Positions 34,277 to 43,184 of a DNA stretch of 64,000 bases are shown here, one piece after another. Made by a program: the position numbers and the translations under genes. The notes below the pieces were generated by a model. It was not told where the DNA came from, did no database searches, and saw nothing but the letters and a program-made list of their open reading frames with translations. Within the stretch, counting starts at the first letter, position 1. Each line of letters begins with the position of its first letter. The stretch comes from Micromonospora sp. C95 (lineage in GTDB: Bacteria > Actinomycetota > Actinomycetes > Mycobacteriales > Micromonosporaceae): contig NZ_JAGPXT010000021.1 of assembly GCF_018070465.1 (NCBI RefSeq), positions 39,151-103,150 on the forward strand, in the 5' to 3' direction.

Positions 34277-35023
34277 ATGAGCGAGCGGTTGGCCGTGGTC
34301 AGCGGCGGCGGTACGGGGATCGGGGCGGCGGTGGCACGGGCGCTCGTCCTGGACGGGTGTTCGGTGCTGGTTCTGGGCCGGCGCGCGGCGGTGCTCAGGG
34401 CGACGGTCGAGCGGATCGGCGCCGAATCCGGCCGTCCCGAGGCGATCCGTGCCGTGACGGCGGACCTCACCGATCCCGACCAGGTGGTCAAGGTGGTCGA
34501 GGCGGTCGGTGGGCGGCCGGTCGACGTGCTTGTCAACAACGCCGGCGGCTACCACAGCGCGGACAGTGACACGTTGGCCGGGATCGCCGCGAACTGGCGG
34601 GCCACCCTGGACACCAACGTGCTCACCGCGGTACTGCTCACCGAGGCGCTGCGACCGGCGCTGCGCCGGCCCGGCGGGCGGGTGATCCTGGTCAGCTCCA
34701 TCGCCGCGCAGCGCGGTGGCGGCGACGCGTACTCGGCGGCGAAGGCGGCGCTGCACGGCTGGGCGTACAGCCTCGCGGCGCAGCTCGGGCCGGACCAGAT
34801 CACGGTGAACGTGGTCAGCCCGGGCTACGTGGCGGAGACCGAGTTCTTCGCCGGCCGGATGACCCCGGAGGGCCACGCGCAGCGGGTGGCCGCGACCCTG
34901 GTCGGCCGGGCCGGGGTGCCGGACGACGTCGCCGAGTCGGTGCGCTACCTGGCCAGTCCCGCCGCCGGCTACGTCACCGGCCAGGTGCTCGGGGTCAACG
35001 GCGGGTCGGTGCTCGGCCGCTGA
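34277..35023 (+). CDS. Short-chain dehydrogenase/reductase
   Basis: 248 residues, classical SDR: cofactor loop SGGGTGIGAAVARAL, acidic pocket region LVLGRRAAVL (the Arg pair suggests NADP), VNNAGGYH, catalytic Ser in ILVSSIAA and YSAAKAAL with the Tyr/Lys pair, and NVVSPGYVAETEFF. It reduces or oxidises an unidentified carbonyl/alcohol substrate. ATG 34277 has GGAAGG about 6 nt upstream. It is monocistronic after the Liv operon terminator; its stop and that of the convergent lipoprotein gene lie in one 12-bp palindrome (35020-35031), which is probably incidental. Confidence 0.9.
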   Translation: MSERLAVVSGGGTGIGAAVARALVLDGCSVLVLGRRAAVLRATVERIGAESGRPEAIRAVTADLTDPDQVVKVVEAVGGRPVDVLVNNAGGYHSADSDTLAGIAANWRATLDTNVLTAVLLTEALRPALRRPGGRVILVSSIAAQRGGGDAYSAAKAALHGWAYSLAAQLGPDQITVNVVSPGYVAETEFFAGRMTPEGHAQRVAATLVGRAGVPDDVAESVRYLASPAAGYVTGQVLGVNGGSVLGR

Positions 35024-35027
35024 CCGG

Positions 35028-35816
35028 TCAGTCGTTGAGCATGTCGTACGCGGCGGAAGGGGCTGACTGGGCCTGCTCCTCGGTGAACGCGACGACCGCC
35101 GGCGCCGTACCGAAGTCGAAGTACTCGACCACGTACTCGGACGCCTTCTTCTTGCCGGCGGCCGGAATCTCCAGCGTCAGCGAGGACAGGTTGCCGTCCG
35201 CGCCGACCACCGCGCTGAGCGGAAGCTGCCCGTCGGCGTCGCCGAGCGCGGCCAGGGCGTCCGCCAGCTCCGGCACGGCGGACAGATCCACCACGCCGGT
35301 GTACGTCCCGGGCTCACCGGCCTGGACGTCGGTGGCCGCGCGGATGATCGCGTCGGCGTTGCCCGGGTCGGTGCCCTCGTAGGTGGGCAGCGAGTCCGGC
35401 CCCTCGATCTTCGCCGGGTCCAGCTCCATCCACTTGGTGGGCAGCTTCATCAGCTTCTGGATGTCCTTGGCGCCCTTGAAGTTGACCTTCATCCAGGTGC
35501 GCGACTCGACCATTCGGAAGGACATCTCCAGCGTGAAGTCCTTGTCCTTGGTGACGGTGTCGATGTCCATGCCCCGGTTCGCCGGATCGACCACGCCGGA
35601 AACGTCGCCCGAGGAGTCGCTTGTGGTGAAGCGGAAGGCCGGGTCCTGCTCACCGGGTACGGCCGCCAGCAACTCCTGCTTCGGGTCCGGGGGTGGGGGA
35701 GCCGCCTCCGGGTTGGCCTCGTCGTCGCAGCCGGCAACCAGGGTCGCGGCCATCAGGGCGGCGGCCACGGCCGCGAGACGGCGGGTCGTGGCGGTGGTGC
35801 CGGTTCGCTGAGTCAT
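35028..35816 (-). CDS. LppX/LprAFG-type cell-envelope lipoprotein
   Basis: 262 residues. The signal ends in the lipobox TLVAGCDDE. After a Pro-rich spacer the mature domain has the LppX_LprAFG-like pattern: FRFTTSDSSGDVSGVVDP, MSFRMVESRTWMKV, TYTGVVDLSAVP and LSSLTLEIP. These proteins form a hydrophobic half-barrel; mycobacterial relatives carry triacylated lipids. The start is ATG 35816 with a GAAAGAGACGAG purine run before it; TACCAT (35847-35852, minus strand) is a likely -10 giving a 25-nt leader. It is divergent from the RecQ gene. Confidence 0.85.
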   Translation of the reverse strand: MTQRTGTTATTRRLAAVAAALMAATLVAGCDDEANPEAAPPPPDPKQELLAAVPGEQDPAFRFTTSDSSGDVSGVVDPANRGMDIDTVTKDKDFTLEMSFRMVESRTWMKVNFKGAKDIQKLMKLPTKWMELDPAKIEGPDSLPTYEGTDPGNADAIIRAATDVQAGEPGTYTGVVDLSAVPELADALAALGDADGQLPLSAVVGADGNLSSLTLEIPAAGKKKASEYVVEYFDFGTAPAVVAFTEEQAQSAPSAAYDMLND

Positions 35817-35909
35817 CTCGTCTCTTTCTCGGGGGATCGAACGGGAATGGTAGAACACACTCCCGGCCGCGGTGCGGCTCCGCCGCCGCACCGCTGGTAG
35901 AAACGTCGG

Positions 35910-38084
35910 ATGGGCCAGGAACGGACGGCGGTACGGCAGCGGGCCGAGGCGGTGCTGCGGCGGCTGGCCGGCGCGCAGGCCCGGCTCCGCGAGGACCAGT
36001 GGCGGGCGATCGAGGCGCTGGTGGTGGACCGGCGCCGGGTGCTCTGCGTGCAGCGCACCGGGTGGGGCAAGTCGGCCGTGTACTTCGTGGCGACGGCGTT
36101 GCTGCGCGACCGCGACGGTCAGGGCGCTGGCACCGAACCCACCGGCCCGACGGTAATCGTCTCGCCGTTGCTGGCCCTGATGCGTAACCAGGTCGACGCC
36201 GCGGCCCGCGCCGGCATCCGGGCCCGCACCATCAACTCGGCGAACCTGGACGAGTGGGACGCCATCACCGCCGAGATCCACGCCGGCACGGTCGACGTGC
36301 TGCTGATCAGCCCGGAACGGCTCAACAACCCGGACTTCCGGGACACCGTGCTGCCGAAACTGGCCGCCACCACCGGTCTGCTGGTCGTCGACGAGGCGCA
36401 CTGCGTGTCGGACTGGGGGCACGACTTCCGGCCGGACTACCGCCGGCTGCGCACCTTCCTCGGCAACCTGCCCGAGCGCACCCCGGTGCTCGCGACGACC
36501 GCCACCGCCAACGCCCGGGTGACCCGGGACGTGGCCGAGCAACTGGGCACCGAACCGACCACGGCGGCCGGGCCGCGACCGGACGTCCTGGTGCTGCGCG
36601 GCAGCCTGGACCGGGAGTCGCTGCGGTTGGGCGTGCTCGACCTGCCGAGCCCGGCGCACCGGCTCGGTTGGCTCGCCGACCACCTCGATCAGCTTCCCGG
36701 CTCCGGCATCGTCTACACGTTGACGGTGGCCTCGGCGACCGAGACCGCCGAGTTCCTCCGCTCACGCGGCTGGGCGGTGGCCGCGTACACCGGGCAGGCC
36801 GAGGACGCCGACCGCCGCGCCGCCGAGCAGGACCTGCTGGACAACAAGATCAAAGCCCTGGTGGCCACCAGCGCGCTCGGCATGGGCTTCGACAAACCGG
36901 ATCTCGGCTTCGTCGTGCACCTCGGCGCACCGCCGTCACCCATCGCGTACTACCAGCAGGTCGGCCGGGCCGGGCGGGCCGTCGAACACGCCGAGGTGCT
37001 GTTGCTGCCCGGTGCCGAGGACGCGGCGATCTGGCGGTACTTCGCCTCACTGGCCTTCCCGCCCGAGGAGCAGGTCCGCGCGGTGCTGGCCGCGCTGCAC
37101 ACCGACCGGCCGCTGTCCACGCAGGCCCTGGAGCCTCTGGTGGATCTGCGCCGGGCCCGGTTGGAGTTGATGCTCAAGGTGCTCGACGTGGACGGCGCGG
37201 TCCGCCGGGTCCGCGGCGGCTGGCTCGCCACCGGAGAGCCCTGGACCTACGACGAGGTCCGGTTGCGTCGCGTCGCCGCCGCCCGCACCGCCGAACAACA
37301 AGCCATGGTCGAGTACGCGGCGACGACCGGCTGTCGGATGCGCTACCTGCGGGAATGCCTTGACGATGCGGAGGCGGTGGATTGCGGCCGGTGCGACCGG
37401 TGCGCCCCGGCGCTGTTCCCGCCCGAGGTGTCGACGGCCGCGCTGACCGCCGCGCAGACCTTCCTCGGCCGTCCCGGGGTGCAGCTCGCGCCGAAGAAGC
37501 TCTGGCCGACCGGGTTGGAGTCGGTCGGCGTACCGCTGAAGGGGCGCATCGCCCCGGCGGAGCAGGCGCTGCCGGGCCGGGCTGTCGGGCGGCTGTCGGA
37601 CCTGGGCTGGGGTGGTCGGCTGCGCGGGCTGGTCGGGCCGGACGCGCTTGACGGCCCGGTGCCCGACGACGTGGCCGCCGCCGTTGTCGAGGTACTCAAG
37701 GCGTGGGCGCACGGCGACGACCCCTGGCCGGACCGCCCGGCCGGGGTGGTCTCGGTCGGCTCCCGGACCCGCCCGGCGCTTGTCGGTTCGCTGGCCGAGC
37801 GGATCGCCGCCGTCGGCCGGCTGCCGCTGCTGGGCCAGGTGATCCCCGCCGGGTCGGTGGCCGCCGACGGTCCCCGTGGCAACAGCGCGCAGCGGGTACG
37901 CGCCCTGCACGGCACCCTCACCGTCCCCGCCGATCTTGCCGCCGCCGTCGCCGACCTGGACGGCCCGGTGCTGCTGGTGGACGACCTGGTCGACTCCGGT
38001 TGGACGATCACGATGGCGGCCCGGGAACTCCGCCGTGCCGGCGCCACCGGCGTGCTGCCGCTGGCGCTCGCCGTCGCCGCCTGA
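35910..38084 (+). CDS. RecQ-family helicase fused to a phosphoribosyltransferase-like domain
   Basis: 724 residues. Residues about 20-370 are the RecQ helicase core: Walker A-like QRTGWGKSAVYF, VVSPLLALMRNQV, DEAH in VVDEAHCVSDWGHDFRPDY, ATTATANARV, and motif VI region QQVGRAGRAV. The zinc module is C-R-M-R-Y-L-R-E-C..VDCGRCDRC. After an Ala/Val-rich linker the last 110 residues end in VLLVDDLVDSGWTITMAA, the PRPP-binding motif of type I phosphoribosyltransferases, preceded by a QRVRAL segment. There is no HRDC domain. The start is ATG 35910 (TAGAAA 6 nt upstream, possibly leaderless). The role of the second domain is unknown; nucleotide sensing is one possibility. Confidence 0.88.
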   Translation: MGQERTAVRQRAEAVLRRLAGAQARLREDQWRAIEALVVDRRRVLCVQRTGWGKSAVYFVATALLRDRDGQGAGTEPTGPTVIVSPLLALMRNQVDAAARAGIRARTINSANLDEWDAITAEIHAGTVDVLLISPERLNNPDFRDTVLPKLAATTGLLVVDEAHCVSDWGHDFRPDYRRLRTFLGNLPERTPVLATTATANARVTRDVAEQLGTEPTTAAGPRPDVLVLRGSLDRESLRLGVLDLPSPAHRLGWLADHLDQLPGSGIVYTLTVASATETAEFLRSRGWAVAAYTGQAEDADRRAAEQDLLDNKIKALVATSALGMGFDKPDLGFVVHLGAPPSPIAYYQQVGRAGRAVEHAEVLLLPGAEDAAIWRYFASLAFPPEEQVRAVLAALHTDRPLSTQALEPLVDLRRARLELMLKVLDVDGAVRRVRGGWLATGEPWTYDEVRLRRVAAARTAEQQAMVEYAATTGCRMRYLRECLDDAEAVDCGRCDRCAPALFPPEVSTAALTAAQTFLGRPGVQLAPKKLWPTGLESVGVPLKGRIAPAEQALPGRAVGRLSDLGWGGRLRGLVGPDALDGPVPDDVAAAVVEVLKAWAHGDDPWPDRPAGVVSVGSRTRPALVGSLAERIAAVGRLPLLGQVIPAGSVAADGPRGNSAQRVRALHGTLTVPADLAAAVADLDGPVLLVDDLVDSGWTITMAARELRRAGATGVLPLALAVAA

Positions 38085-38141
38085 GGGTGCGACCGGAACC
38101 ACGATCGCTTCGGCTCGCCGGGCGCCCGATCGGCTCGGCGG

Positions 38142-38147
38142 TACGGT
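38142..38147 (+). promoter_or_regulatory. -10 box TACGGT, leaderless start
   Basis: TACGGT lies 6 nt before ATG 38154 with no ribosome site. Confidence 0.5.
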
Positions 38148-38153
38148 GGGCGC

Positions 38154-39179
38154 ATGGCTGACCAGGCACCCGACGCGCCCGCGCTCGGGTCGGTGCGCAC
38201 CGCCGAGCGACACGTCGCCGGCCAGGACACCGGCCCGACTCCGGCCGGCCCGGCGCCTGCTGCGGCCTCGGCCGTACCGGATCGGGCCACGCTGCGGTTG
38301 GCCCTGGTGGTCGGCGGGGTAGTGCTGGCGGTGCTGCTCGGATTCGGGCTCGGGCGGAGCAACGGTGGCAGTGGTCCCACGGCGGCGGCCGGCACCGGTA
38401 GCGCCTTGGCCGAACACACCCACGCTCCGGGTGCCGGCGCGCACGCGCACGGTGCCGAGCAGGACGCGGCGGCCGAGGCCGGCGGTCTGGCGGTCAGCCG
38501 CGACGGGTACACGCTGCACCCACTGGCCGCCGAGTTCACCGCCGGGCAGGCCGGTGAGCTGCGGTTTCAGATCCGGGACGGGCAGCGCCGGACGGTCACC
38601 CGGTTCGCTGTCGTGCATGACAAGCCGATGCACGTGATCGTGGTGCGTCGGGACCTGTCCGGTTACCAGCACCTGCACCCGAGCATGGCGGTGGACGGCA
38701 CCTGGTCGGTGCCGCTGACGCTGCCGTCGCCCGGCGTCTGGCGTGCGTACGCCGACTTCACCGCCGTCGCCGACGACGGCCGGCAGACGGCGACGACGCT
38801 CGGGGTGGATCTGGTCGCGCCGGGCGACTACGCGCCCCGGGACCTGCCCGGCCCGGCGACCACGACCAGGGTCGACGAGTTCACCGTCGAATACCAGGGT
38901 GCCCCCCAACCCGGGCTCACCGTGCCGGTCGACTTCCGGATCACCGGGGTGGACGGCGTGGGCCCGACGCTGGAGCGCTACCTCGGTGCGTACGGCCACC
39001 TCGTCGCCTTGCGCGAGGGGGACCTCGGCTACCTGCACGTGCACCCCGAGGCGGGACTTGTCGACGGCGCGATCCGGTTCTGGCTCACCACACCCGCGCC
39101 CGGGCGGTACCGGCTCTACCTGGACTTCGCGACCGGAGGAGAGGTGCGTACGGCGGAGTTCACCGTTTCGGTGCCCTGA
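38154..39179 (+). CDS. Membrane-anchored His-rich, probably metal-binding protein
   Basis: 341 residues. About 45 disordered cytosolic residues precede one membrane helix (about 46-64, LALVVGGVVLAVLLGFGLG), a short stalk with EHTHAPGAGAHAHG, and two beta-sandwich-like repeats outside. Each repeat has paired His motifs: VHDKPMHVIVV plus YQHLHPSM, and AYGHLVAL plus YLHVHPEAG. The spacing H..MHVIVV..HLHP recurs and suggests copper or another soft metal. I do not know a characterised family; similar proteins are often near copper-handling genes, but none is visible here. It follows RecQ by 69 bp with its own leaderless promoter. Confidence 0.75.
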   Translation: MADQAPDAPALGSVRTAERHVAGQDTGPTPAGPAPAAASAVPDRATLRLALVVGGVVLAVLLGFGLGRSNGGSGPTAAAGTGSALAEHTHAPGAGAHAHGAEQDAAAEAGGLAVSRDGYTLHPLAAEFTAGQAGELRFQIRDGQRRTVTRFAVVHDKPMHVIVVRRDLSGYQHLHPSMAVDGTWSVPLTLPSPGVWRAYADFTAVADDGRQTATTLGVDLVAPGDYAPRDLPGPATTTRVDEFTVEYQGAPQPGLTVPVDFRITGVDGVGPTLERYLGAYGHLVALREGDLGYLHVHPEAGLVDGAIRFWLTTPAPGRYRLYLDFATGGEVRTAEFTVSVP

Positions 39180-39182
39180 CGG

Positions 39183-39635
39183 TCAGCCAGCCGTCCGACG
39201 CATCGGGGTGGTGGTGGGATCCGAGGGCCGACGGATCGGCCGTCGGGCGAGGTAGCGCAGCAGGTCGCGGATGTGGTGCTTCTCCTCCGCCGGCACCGCC
39301 GGATCCGCCAACCGTTGCAGGATCACCCGCACGTCGGCCTCCACCGGGCCGTCGTCGCCACGTCGCCACGGCCCGGAGCCCGCGTCGGGCAGACCGAGGG
39401 CGCGGAAGGCCGCCGCGACCGGCAGATCGAGCGCCGCGCAGAAGCTGCGAACCTTGGCCAGTTCGGGATAGTCCTGCCAGTCGCCGGCGAGCCAGCGGAA
39501 GACGGTCGAGCGCCCGACGCCGGTGTGGGCGGCCAGGTCGGTGACGGTCCAGCCGCGCTCCTCGCGGGCGTCGTCGATGGCACGGCGCACGAAACGCGCG
39601 AAGGCCATCTGCGGCGAAACCTCTGCCGAACCCAT
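39183..39635 (-). CDS. HTH (XRE-like) DNA-binding protein
   Basis: 150 residues. HTH segment at about 13-70: FARFVRRAIDDAREERGWTV, TDLAAHTGVGRSTVFRWLAG, then PELAKVRSFCAALDLP, a Cro-type helix-turn-helix. The C-terminal half is charged, with LQRLADPAVPAEEKHHIRDL, a helical region that may dimerise. GGAAGA lies about 10 nt before ATG 39635; ATG 39608 is an alternative. It ends only 3 bp from the convergent His-rich protein gene. Target unknown. Confidence 0.82.
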   Translation of the reverse strand: MGSAEVSPQMAFARFVRRAIDDAREERGWTVTDLAAHTGVGRSTVFRWLAGDWQDYPELAKVRSFCAALDLPVAAAFRALGLPDAGSGPWRRGDDGPVEADVRVILQRLADPAVPAEEKHHIRDLLRYLARRPIRRPSDPTTTPMRRTAG

Positions 39636-39753
39636 CCGGTGGGTCTTCCCTCCCGACCGGCACCCGTCGGTGCGCTCTTCGAGAGTAGTACGGGAACGTT
39701 GCCGGACGATTGACTGATCGACCAGACGATTTCGGTGGCGGCCGGCGAATCCG

Positions 39754-40923
39754 TCACACCGTTGACGGCAGCTGCGTGAGCAGCGTCTCCAGCCGAGGGT
39801 TGAGCTGCCACCGGGCGACCAGGTCCCGGTACTCCGCGTGCTGGTCGGCGGTCGGTTCGGCACCGGTCCGGCGGGCCCGGATGAGCAGGTTCCGCGGGGT
39901 GTGCGCGGAGTCGACGAACTCGACCACCTCGGCCCGGTAGCCGTGCAGGCGCAGCAGCCCGGCACGCAGCGCGTCGGTGAGGACGTCCGCGAAGCGCTCC
40001 CGCAGGATGCCCTGCCGGGTCAGCAGATCGTACGGGGTCGGGGCCGGCCGGTTGCGCAACTGCGCCGCGACGTCGTGGTGGCAGCACGGCGCGGCGAGCA
40101 CCCAGCGGGCGCGCCAGCCCACCGCCCGGGCCAGCGCCTCGTCGGTGGCGGTGTCGCAGGCGTGTAGCGCGAGCACCAGGTCGGGGGGCGGTTCGACGGT
40201 CGCGTCGGCGATCGTGCCGGCGACGAACCGCACCCGGCCGGCCCAGCCCAGCCGCTCTGCCAGCTCGGTGTTGCGGTGGCGCTGATCGTCGCGCACGTCC
40301 ACTCCCACCAGTTCGACGTCGAGGCCCGCCCGGGACAGGTAGCGGTACGCGGCAAAGGTCAGGTACGCATTGCCGCAGCCCAGGTCCACCACCCGCAGCG
40401 GGCGGTCCAACTGTCCGGCCAGCCTCTCGGGGAGAGTGGCGGTCAGTGCCCGGAGGAACGCGTCCACCTGCCGCCGTTTGGCCGCCGAGCCGCCGATCGC
40501 GGCGAAGAGCGGATCGCCCGGGTCGAGCAGGTACTCCTTGTCCCGGTCGTGCCCGGCGGCCGGGAAGGCCGACCGGCTCGCCGTGCTGCGGTGCACCTGG
40601 GCCTCGCCCGACTTGGTGACCCGCAGTTGCAGGGTGGCGTCGGTGGTCTCCACGTGCCAGTTGCCGAACGGCTCGGCCAGCAGCGCCTCGACCGCCGCCT
40701 CCGCCTCCGGCCCGAGGCTCAGGTTCCGGGTGTGCGGCCGGGCTCCGTCCGAGGTGGAGATCTGTAGCCGCTGACCGGCCTTGAGCGCGACCGGGCGCAG
40801 TTCGGCCCGGACCATCGAGGGACGCTGGCCGCGCCGCCGTCCGGCCGCCACGGCCCTGGTGAGGGCCGGCCCGAGCAGCATCGAGCGGATCTCGGTCAGG
40901 GCGGAGTCAAGTGGTTCGGGCAT
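39754..40923 (-). CDS. Class I SAM-dependent methyltransferase (METTL25/RRP8-like type)
   Basis: 389 residues. The N-terminal 150 residues form a separate region with RPVALKAGQRLQIS and DKEYLLDPGDPLFAAIG, unlike common methyltransferases. The SAM domain follows: LRVVDLGCGNAYLTFAAYRYL, VELVGVDVRDDQ, VLALHACDTATDEAL and LAAPCCHHDVAAQL. The ALHACDTAT..PCCHH combination is typical of METTL25-like and bacterial relatives annotated as rRNA or protein methyltransferases; the substrate is not established. ATG 40923 is preceded by AAAGATGGAG. It lies downstream of the DEAD-box helicase gene on the same strand, with the copy-C repeat in the 229-bp gap. Confidence 0.82.
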   Translation of the reverse strand: MPEPLDSALTEIRSMLLGPALTRAVAAGRRRGQRPSMVRAELRPVALKAGQRLQISTSDGARPHTRNLSLGPEAEAAVEALLAEPFGNWHVETTDATLQLRVTKSGEAQVHRSTASRSAFPAAGHDRDKEYLLDPGDPLFAAIGGSAAKRRQVDAFLRALTATLPERLAGQLDRPLRVVDLGCGNAYLTFAAYRYLSRAGLDVELVGVDVRDDQRHRNTELAERLGWAGRVRFVAGTIADATVEPPPDLVLALHACDTATDEALARAVGWRARWVLAAPCCHHDVAAQLRNRPAPTPYDLLTRQGILRERFADVLTDALRAGLLRLHGYRAEVVEFVDSAHTPRNLLIRARRTGAEPTADQHAEYRDLVARWQLNPRLETLLTQLPSTV

Positions 40924-41004
40924 CGCTCCATCTTTCGGGGGACGATTCGGCGGCATCGTCAGCTGGCAGGCGGCCCACGACCCCCCGGCACTGCCCATCC
41001 GCCA

Positions 41005-41065
41005 GCTCTGCTTCAACGGACGCACGGGTTCCGGCGGGTAGCCGGTGCGTGGAGTGAAGCAGAGC
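41005..41065. repeat. Inverted repeat of the TTTGCTCTGCTTCA family, copy C
   Basis: Left arm 41005-41025 and right arm 41045-41065 pair at 17 of 21 positions, with an outer 11-bp perfect block GCTCTGCTTCA and an inner 6-bp ACGCAC. The 19-nt loop makes a compact hairpin. The element lies between the helicase stop and the downstream methyltransferase gene and may also terminate transcription. Confidence 0.75.
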
Positions 41066-41152
41066 AAAGGAAGCGGACAGGAAGTACCGCCCGGGCGGCG
41101 ACGGGTCGGCCAGCAGCACTGGCCGTGCTCCGTCGCCTCGGGCGGTACGTCG

Positions 41153-42856
41153 TCAGTCGGTGGTCGCCTCGGCCGGCGTACCGCTGTCGGCTGCGGCACC
41201 ACGGCGGCGTCGGCGGCGGCGCGGGCGCGGGGCGGCGTCGGCTCCGTCCTCGCTGCGGTCGGTGGCTGCCTCGGCGGGGGTGCCGTCGACGGCCGTCGAG
41301 GCGGTCTCGGTGCCCGCCACCGCATCGCCGGCCCGGCGGCGCCGGCGACGCCGGGGGGTGCGGGTGCCTTCCTCGGCGTCACTCGCGGTGGCGTCGGTCG
41401 GCGTGGTGTCGGCACCGTCCTGCCGGCGACCGCTGCCGCCGCGTCCACGGCCGCCCTCACCACGGCCGCCCTCGCCACGGCCGCCCTCGCCGCGACCGCG
41501 GCGGCGGGTGCCGCGCGGCTCGCCCCGCCGGGAGCGGCCACCGCCCAGATCCTCCTCGACCTCGGCGGCCAACCCGGCGCGGGTGCGTTCCGCAGTGGGC
41601 AGGGTGCCGGTCATCTCCGTGGAGATGTGCAGGTCGGTGTAGAGGTGCGGCGAGGTGTGGTACGTCTCCGGCGGTTCGGGCATGTCCAGCCCGAGCGTCT
41701 TGTCGATGATGCGCCAACGGGGCATGTCGTCCCAGTCGACGAAGGTCACCGCGACCCCGCTCGCGCCGGCCCGGCCGGTTCGGCCGATCCGGTGGGTGTA
41801 GGTGTCCTGGTCCTCCGGGCAGTCGTAGTTGATCACGTGGGTGACGCCGGTGACGTCGATGCCCCGGGCCGCCACATCGGTGGCGACCAGAGTGTCGATC
41901 TTTCCGGCCCGGAATGCCCGCAGGGCCCGCTCGCGAGCACCCTGCCCGAGGTCGCCGTGCACCGCCGCGACCGCGAAGCCCCGGAAGTCCAGGTCCTCGG
42001 CGACCCGGTCGGCGGCCCGCTTGGTCCGGGTGAAGATGATGGTCAGCCCACGGCTCTCCGCCTGGAGGATCCGGGCCACGATCTCGATCTTGTTCATCGA
42101 GTGGGTGCGGTAGACGAGTTGCTCCGTCTGCGGCGAGGGGCCGGTCTCGGCGGTGTGCCCGGCGTGGATCGTGATCGGGTGGCGCAGGAAGCGTCGGGAC
42201 AGCGTCACGATCGGGTCCGGCATGGTCGCGGAGAAGAGCATGGTCTGCCGGTCCTCCGGCAGCATCGCCAGGATCCGCTCGACGTCGTCCAGGAAGCCGA
42301 GGTCGAGCATCCGGTCGGCCTCGTCCAGCACCAGCGCGCGCACCCCGTGCAGGCGCAGATGCTTCTGCTTGGCCAGGTCGAGCAGGCGGCCCGGCGTGCC
42401 GACGAGGATCTCCACACCCTTGCGCAACGCCTCGATCTGCGGCTCGTACGCGACACCGCCGTAGATCGGCAGCACGCGCACGCCCCGGGTACGGCTGGCG
42501 GCGGCGATGTCCTTGGCGACCTGGATGCCCAGTTCGCGGGTCGGTACGACGACCAGGGCCTGCGGCAGCCCGTCGCCGCCCTCGTCGGGGGCGAAGACCC
42601 GCTCCAGCAACGGCACGCCGAAGCCCAGGGTCTTGCCGGTGCCGGTCGGTGCCTGCCCGATCAGGTCGGCGCCGCGCAGCGCGATCGGCAGCGCGTACTC
42701 CTGGATGGCGAAGGCGCGGGTGATGCCGGCCGCGGCCAGCGCGTCGACGGTCTCGGCGCGCGCGCCGAGCTCGGCGAAGGTCGGTGCCTCCGGTCGGACC
42801 GGGGCGGTCGGGGCCAGTTCCTGGCCGTCGATGATGTCTTGAATCGGCTCACTCAT
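41153..42856 (-). CDS. DEAD-box RNA helicase (RhlE-like)
   Basis: 567 residues. Motifs in order: Q motif region AFAIQEYALPIAL, Walker A APTGTGKT, PTRELGIQ, GTPGRLLDL, DEAD in LVLDEADRMLD, SAT in LFSATMPD, ARGIDV, HRIGRTGRAG. After residue 430 comes an acidic linker and an RGG-type tail with four GRGEGG repeats, then Thr/Ala/Arg-rich segments with poly-Arg blocks (RRRRRRR type), which bind RNA nonspecifically. Function: unwinding of structured RNA or ribosome assembly. The matching position in Mycobacterium tuberculosis, as I recall it, is rhlE (Rv3211). ATG 42856 lacks a close ribosome site. Confidence 0.94.
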   Translation of the reverse strand: MSEPIQDIIDGQELAPTAPVRPEAPTFAELGARAETVDALAAAGITRAFAIQEYALPIALRGADLIGQAPTGTGKTLGFGVPLLERVFAPDEGGDGLPQALVVVPTRELGIQVAKDIAAASRTRGVRVLPIYGGVAYEPQIEALRKGVEILVGTPGRLLDLAKQKHLRLHGVRALVLDEADRMLDLGFLDDVERILAMLPEDRQTMLFSATMPDPIVTLSRRFLRHPITIHAGHTAETGPSPQTEQLVYRTHSMNKIEIVARILQAESRGLTIIFTRTKRAADRVAEDLDFRGFAVAAVHGDLGQGARERALRAFRAGKIDTLVATDVAARGIDVTGVTHVINYDCPEDQDTYTHRIGRTGRAGASGVAVTFVDWDDMPRWRIIDKTLGLDMPEPPETYHTSPHLYTDLHISTEMTGTLPTAERTRAGLAAEVEEDLGGGRSRRGEPRGTRRRGRGEGGRGEGGRGEGGRGRGGSGRRQDGADTTPTDATASDAEEGTRTPRRRRRRRAGDAVAGTETASTAVDGTPAEAATDRSEDGADAAPRPRRRRRRRGAAADSGTPAEATTD

Positions 42857-43108
42857 GTGGATTTGGGGGTGCCCTCTCGTGGGTGCGCCCCGTCATGTCC
42901 TCAGGGCGCGTTCGGTATGACGCGGGCCACACGGTCGGCGGCAGAAAGCCGAGCGGACCGGGCCGCACGCGCGCCGTGGGTCGGACTTCGACCGGATCGG
43001 AGTTGACTCCGGCCGGGATCGGCACCTACGGCAACTCCTCCATGCTACCTGAACGGGCCAAACAGCGTCCCGATTCCGTAGGGGAGGGCGCCGGCGCAAA
43101 GGTTTGTA

Positions 43109-43124
43109 GGTGACCTGTATCACA
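43109..43124. promoter_or_regulatory. CRP/FNR-like operator
   Basis: GGTGA-N6-TCACA, one mismatch from the symmetric consensus, lies 54 bp upstream of the TAGCCT -10 box: a position suited to activation of the ferritin-like gene. Confidence 0.45.
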
Positions 43125-43178
43125 AATGCTGGGGTGGTTGGCGGATCCGCGCGGGTCTGCGACGCCCCGGCCGGACGG

Positions 43179-43184
43179 TAGCCT
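43179..43184 (+). promoter_or_regulatory. -10 box TAGCCT, leaderless start
   Basis: TAGCCT lies 6 nt before GTG 43191 and no ribosome site intervenes. Confidence 0.55.

Noticed and set aside
35020..35031. 12-bp palindrome CTGACCGGTCAG as a regulatory site
   Set aside because: It consists mainly of two TGA stop codons of convergent genes facing each other, which gives such a palindrome by itself.
40923..41541. Upstream in-frame extension of the METTL25-like gene to about 595 codons
   Set aside because: The extension runs through the copy-C repeat and the helicase 3' end on a different frame, with Arg/Pro-rich filler; the domain begins after ATG 40923.
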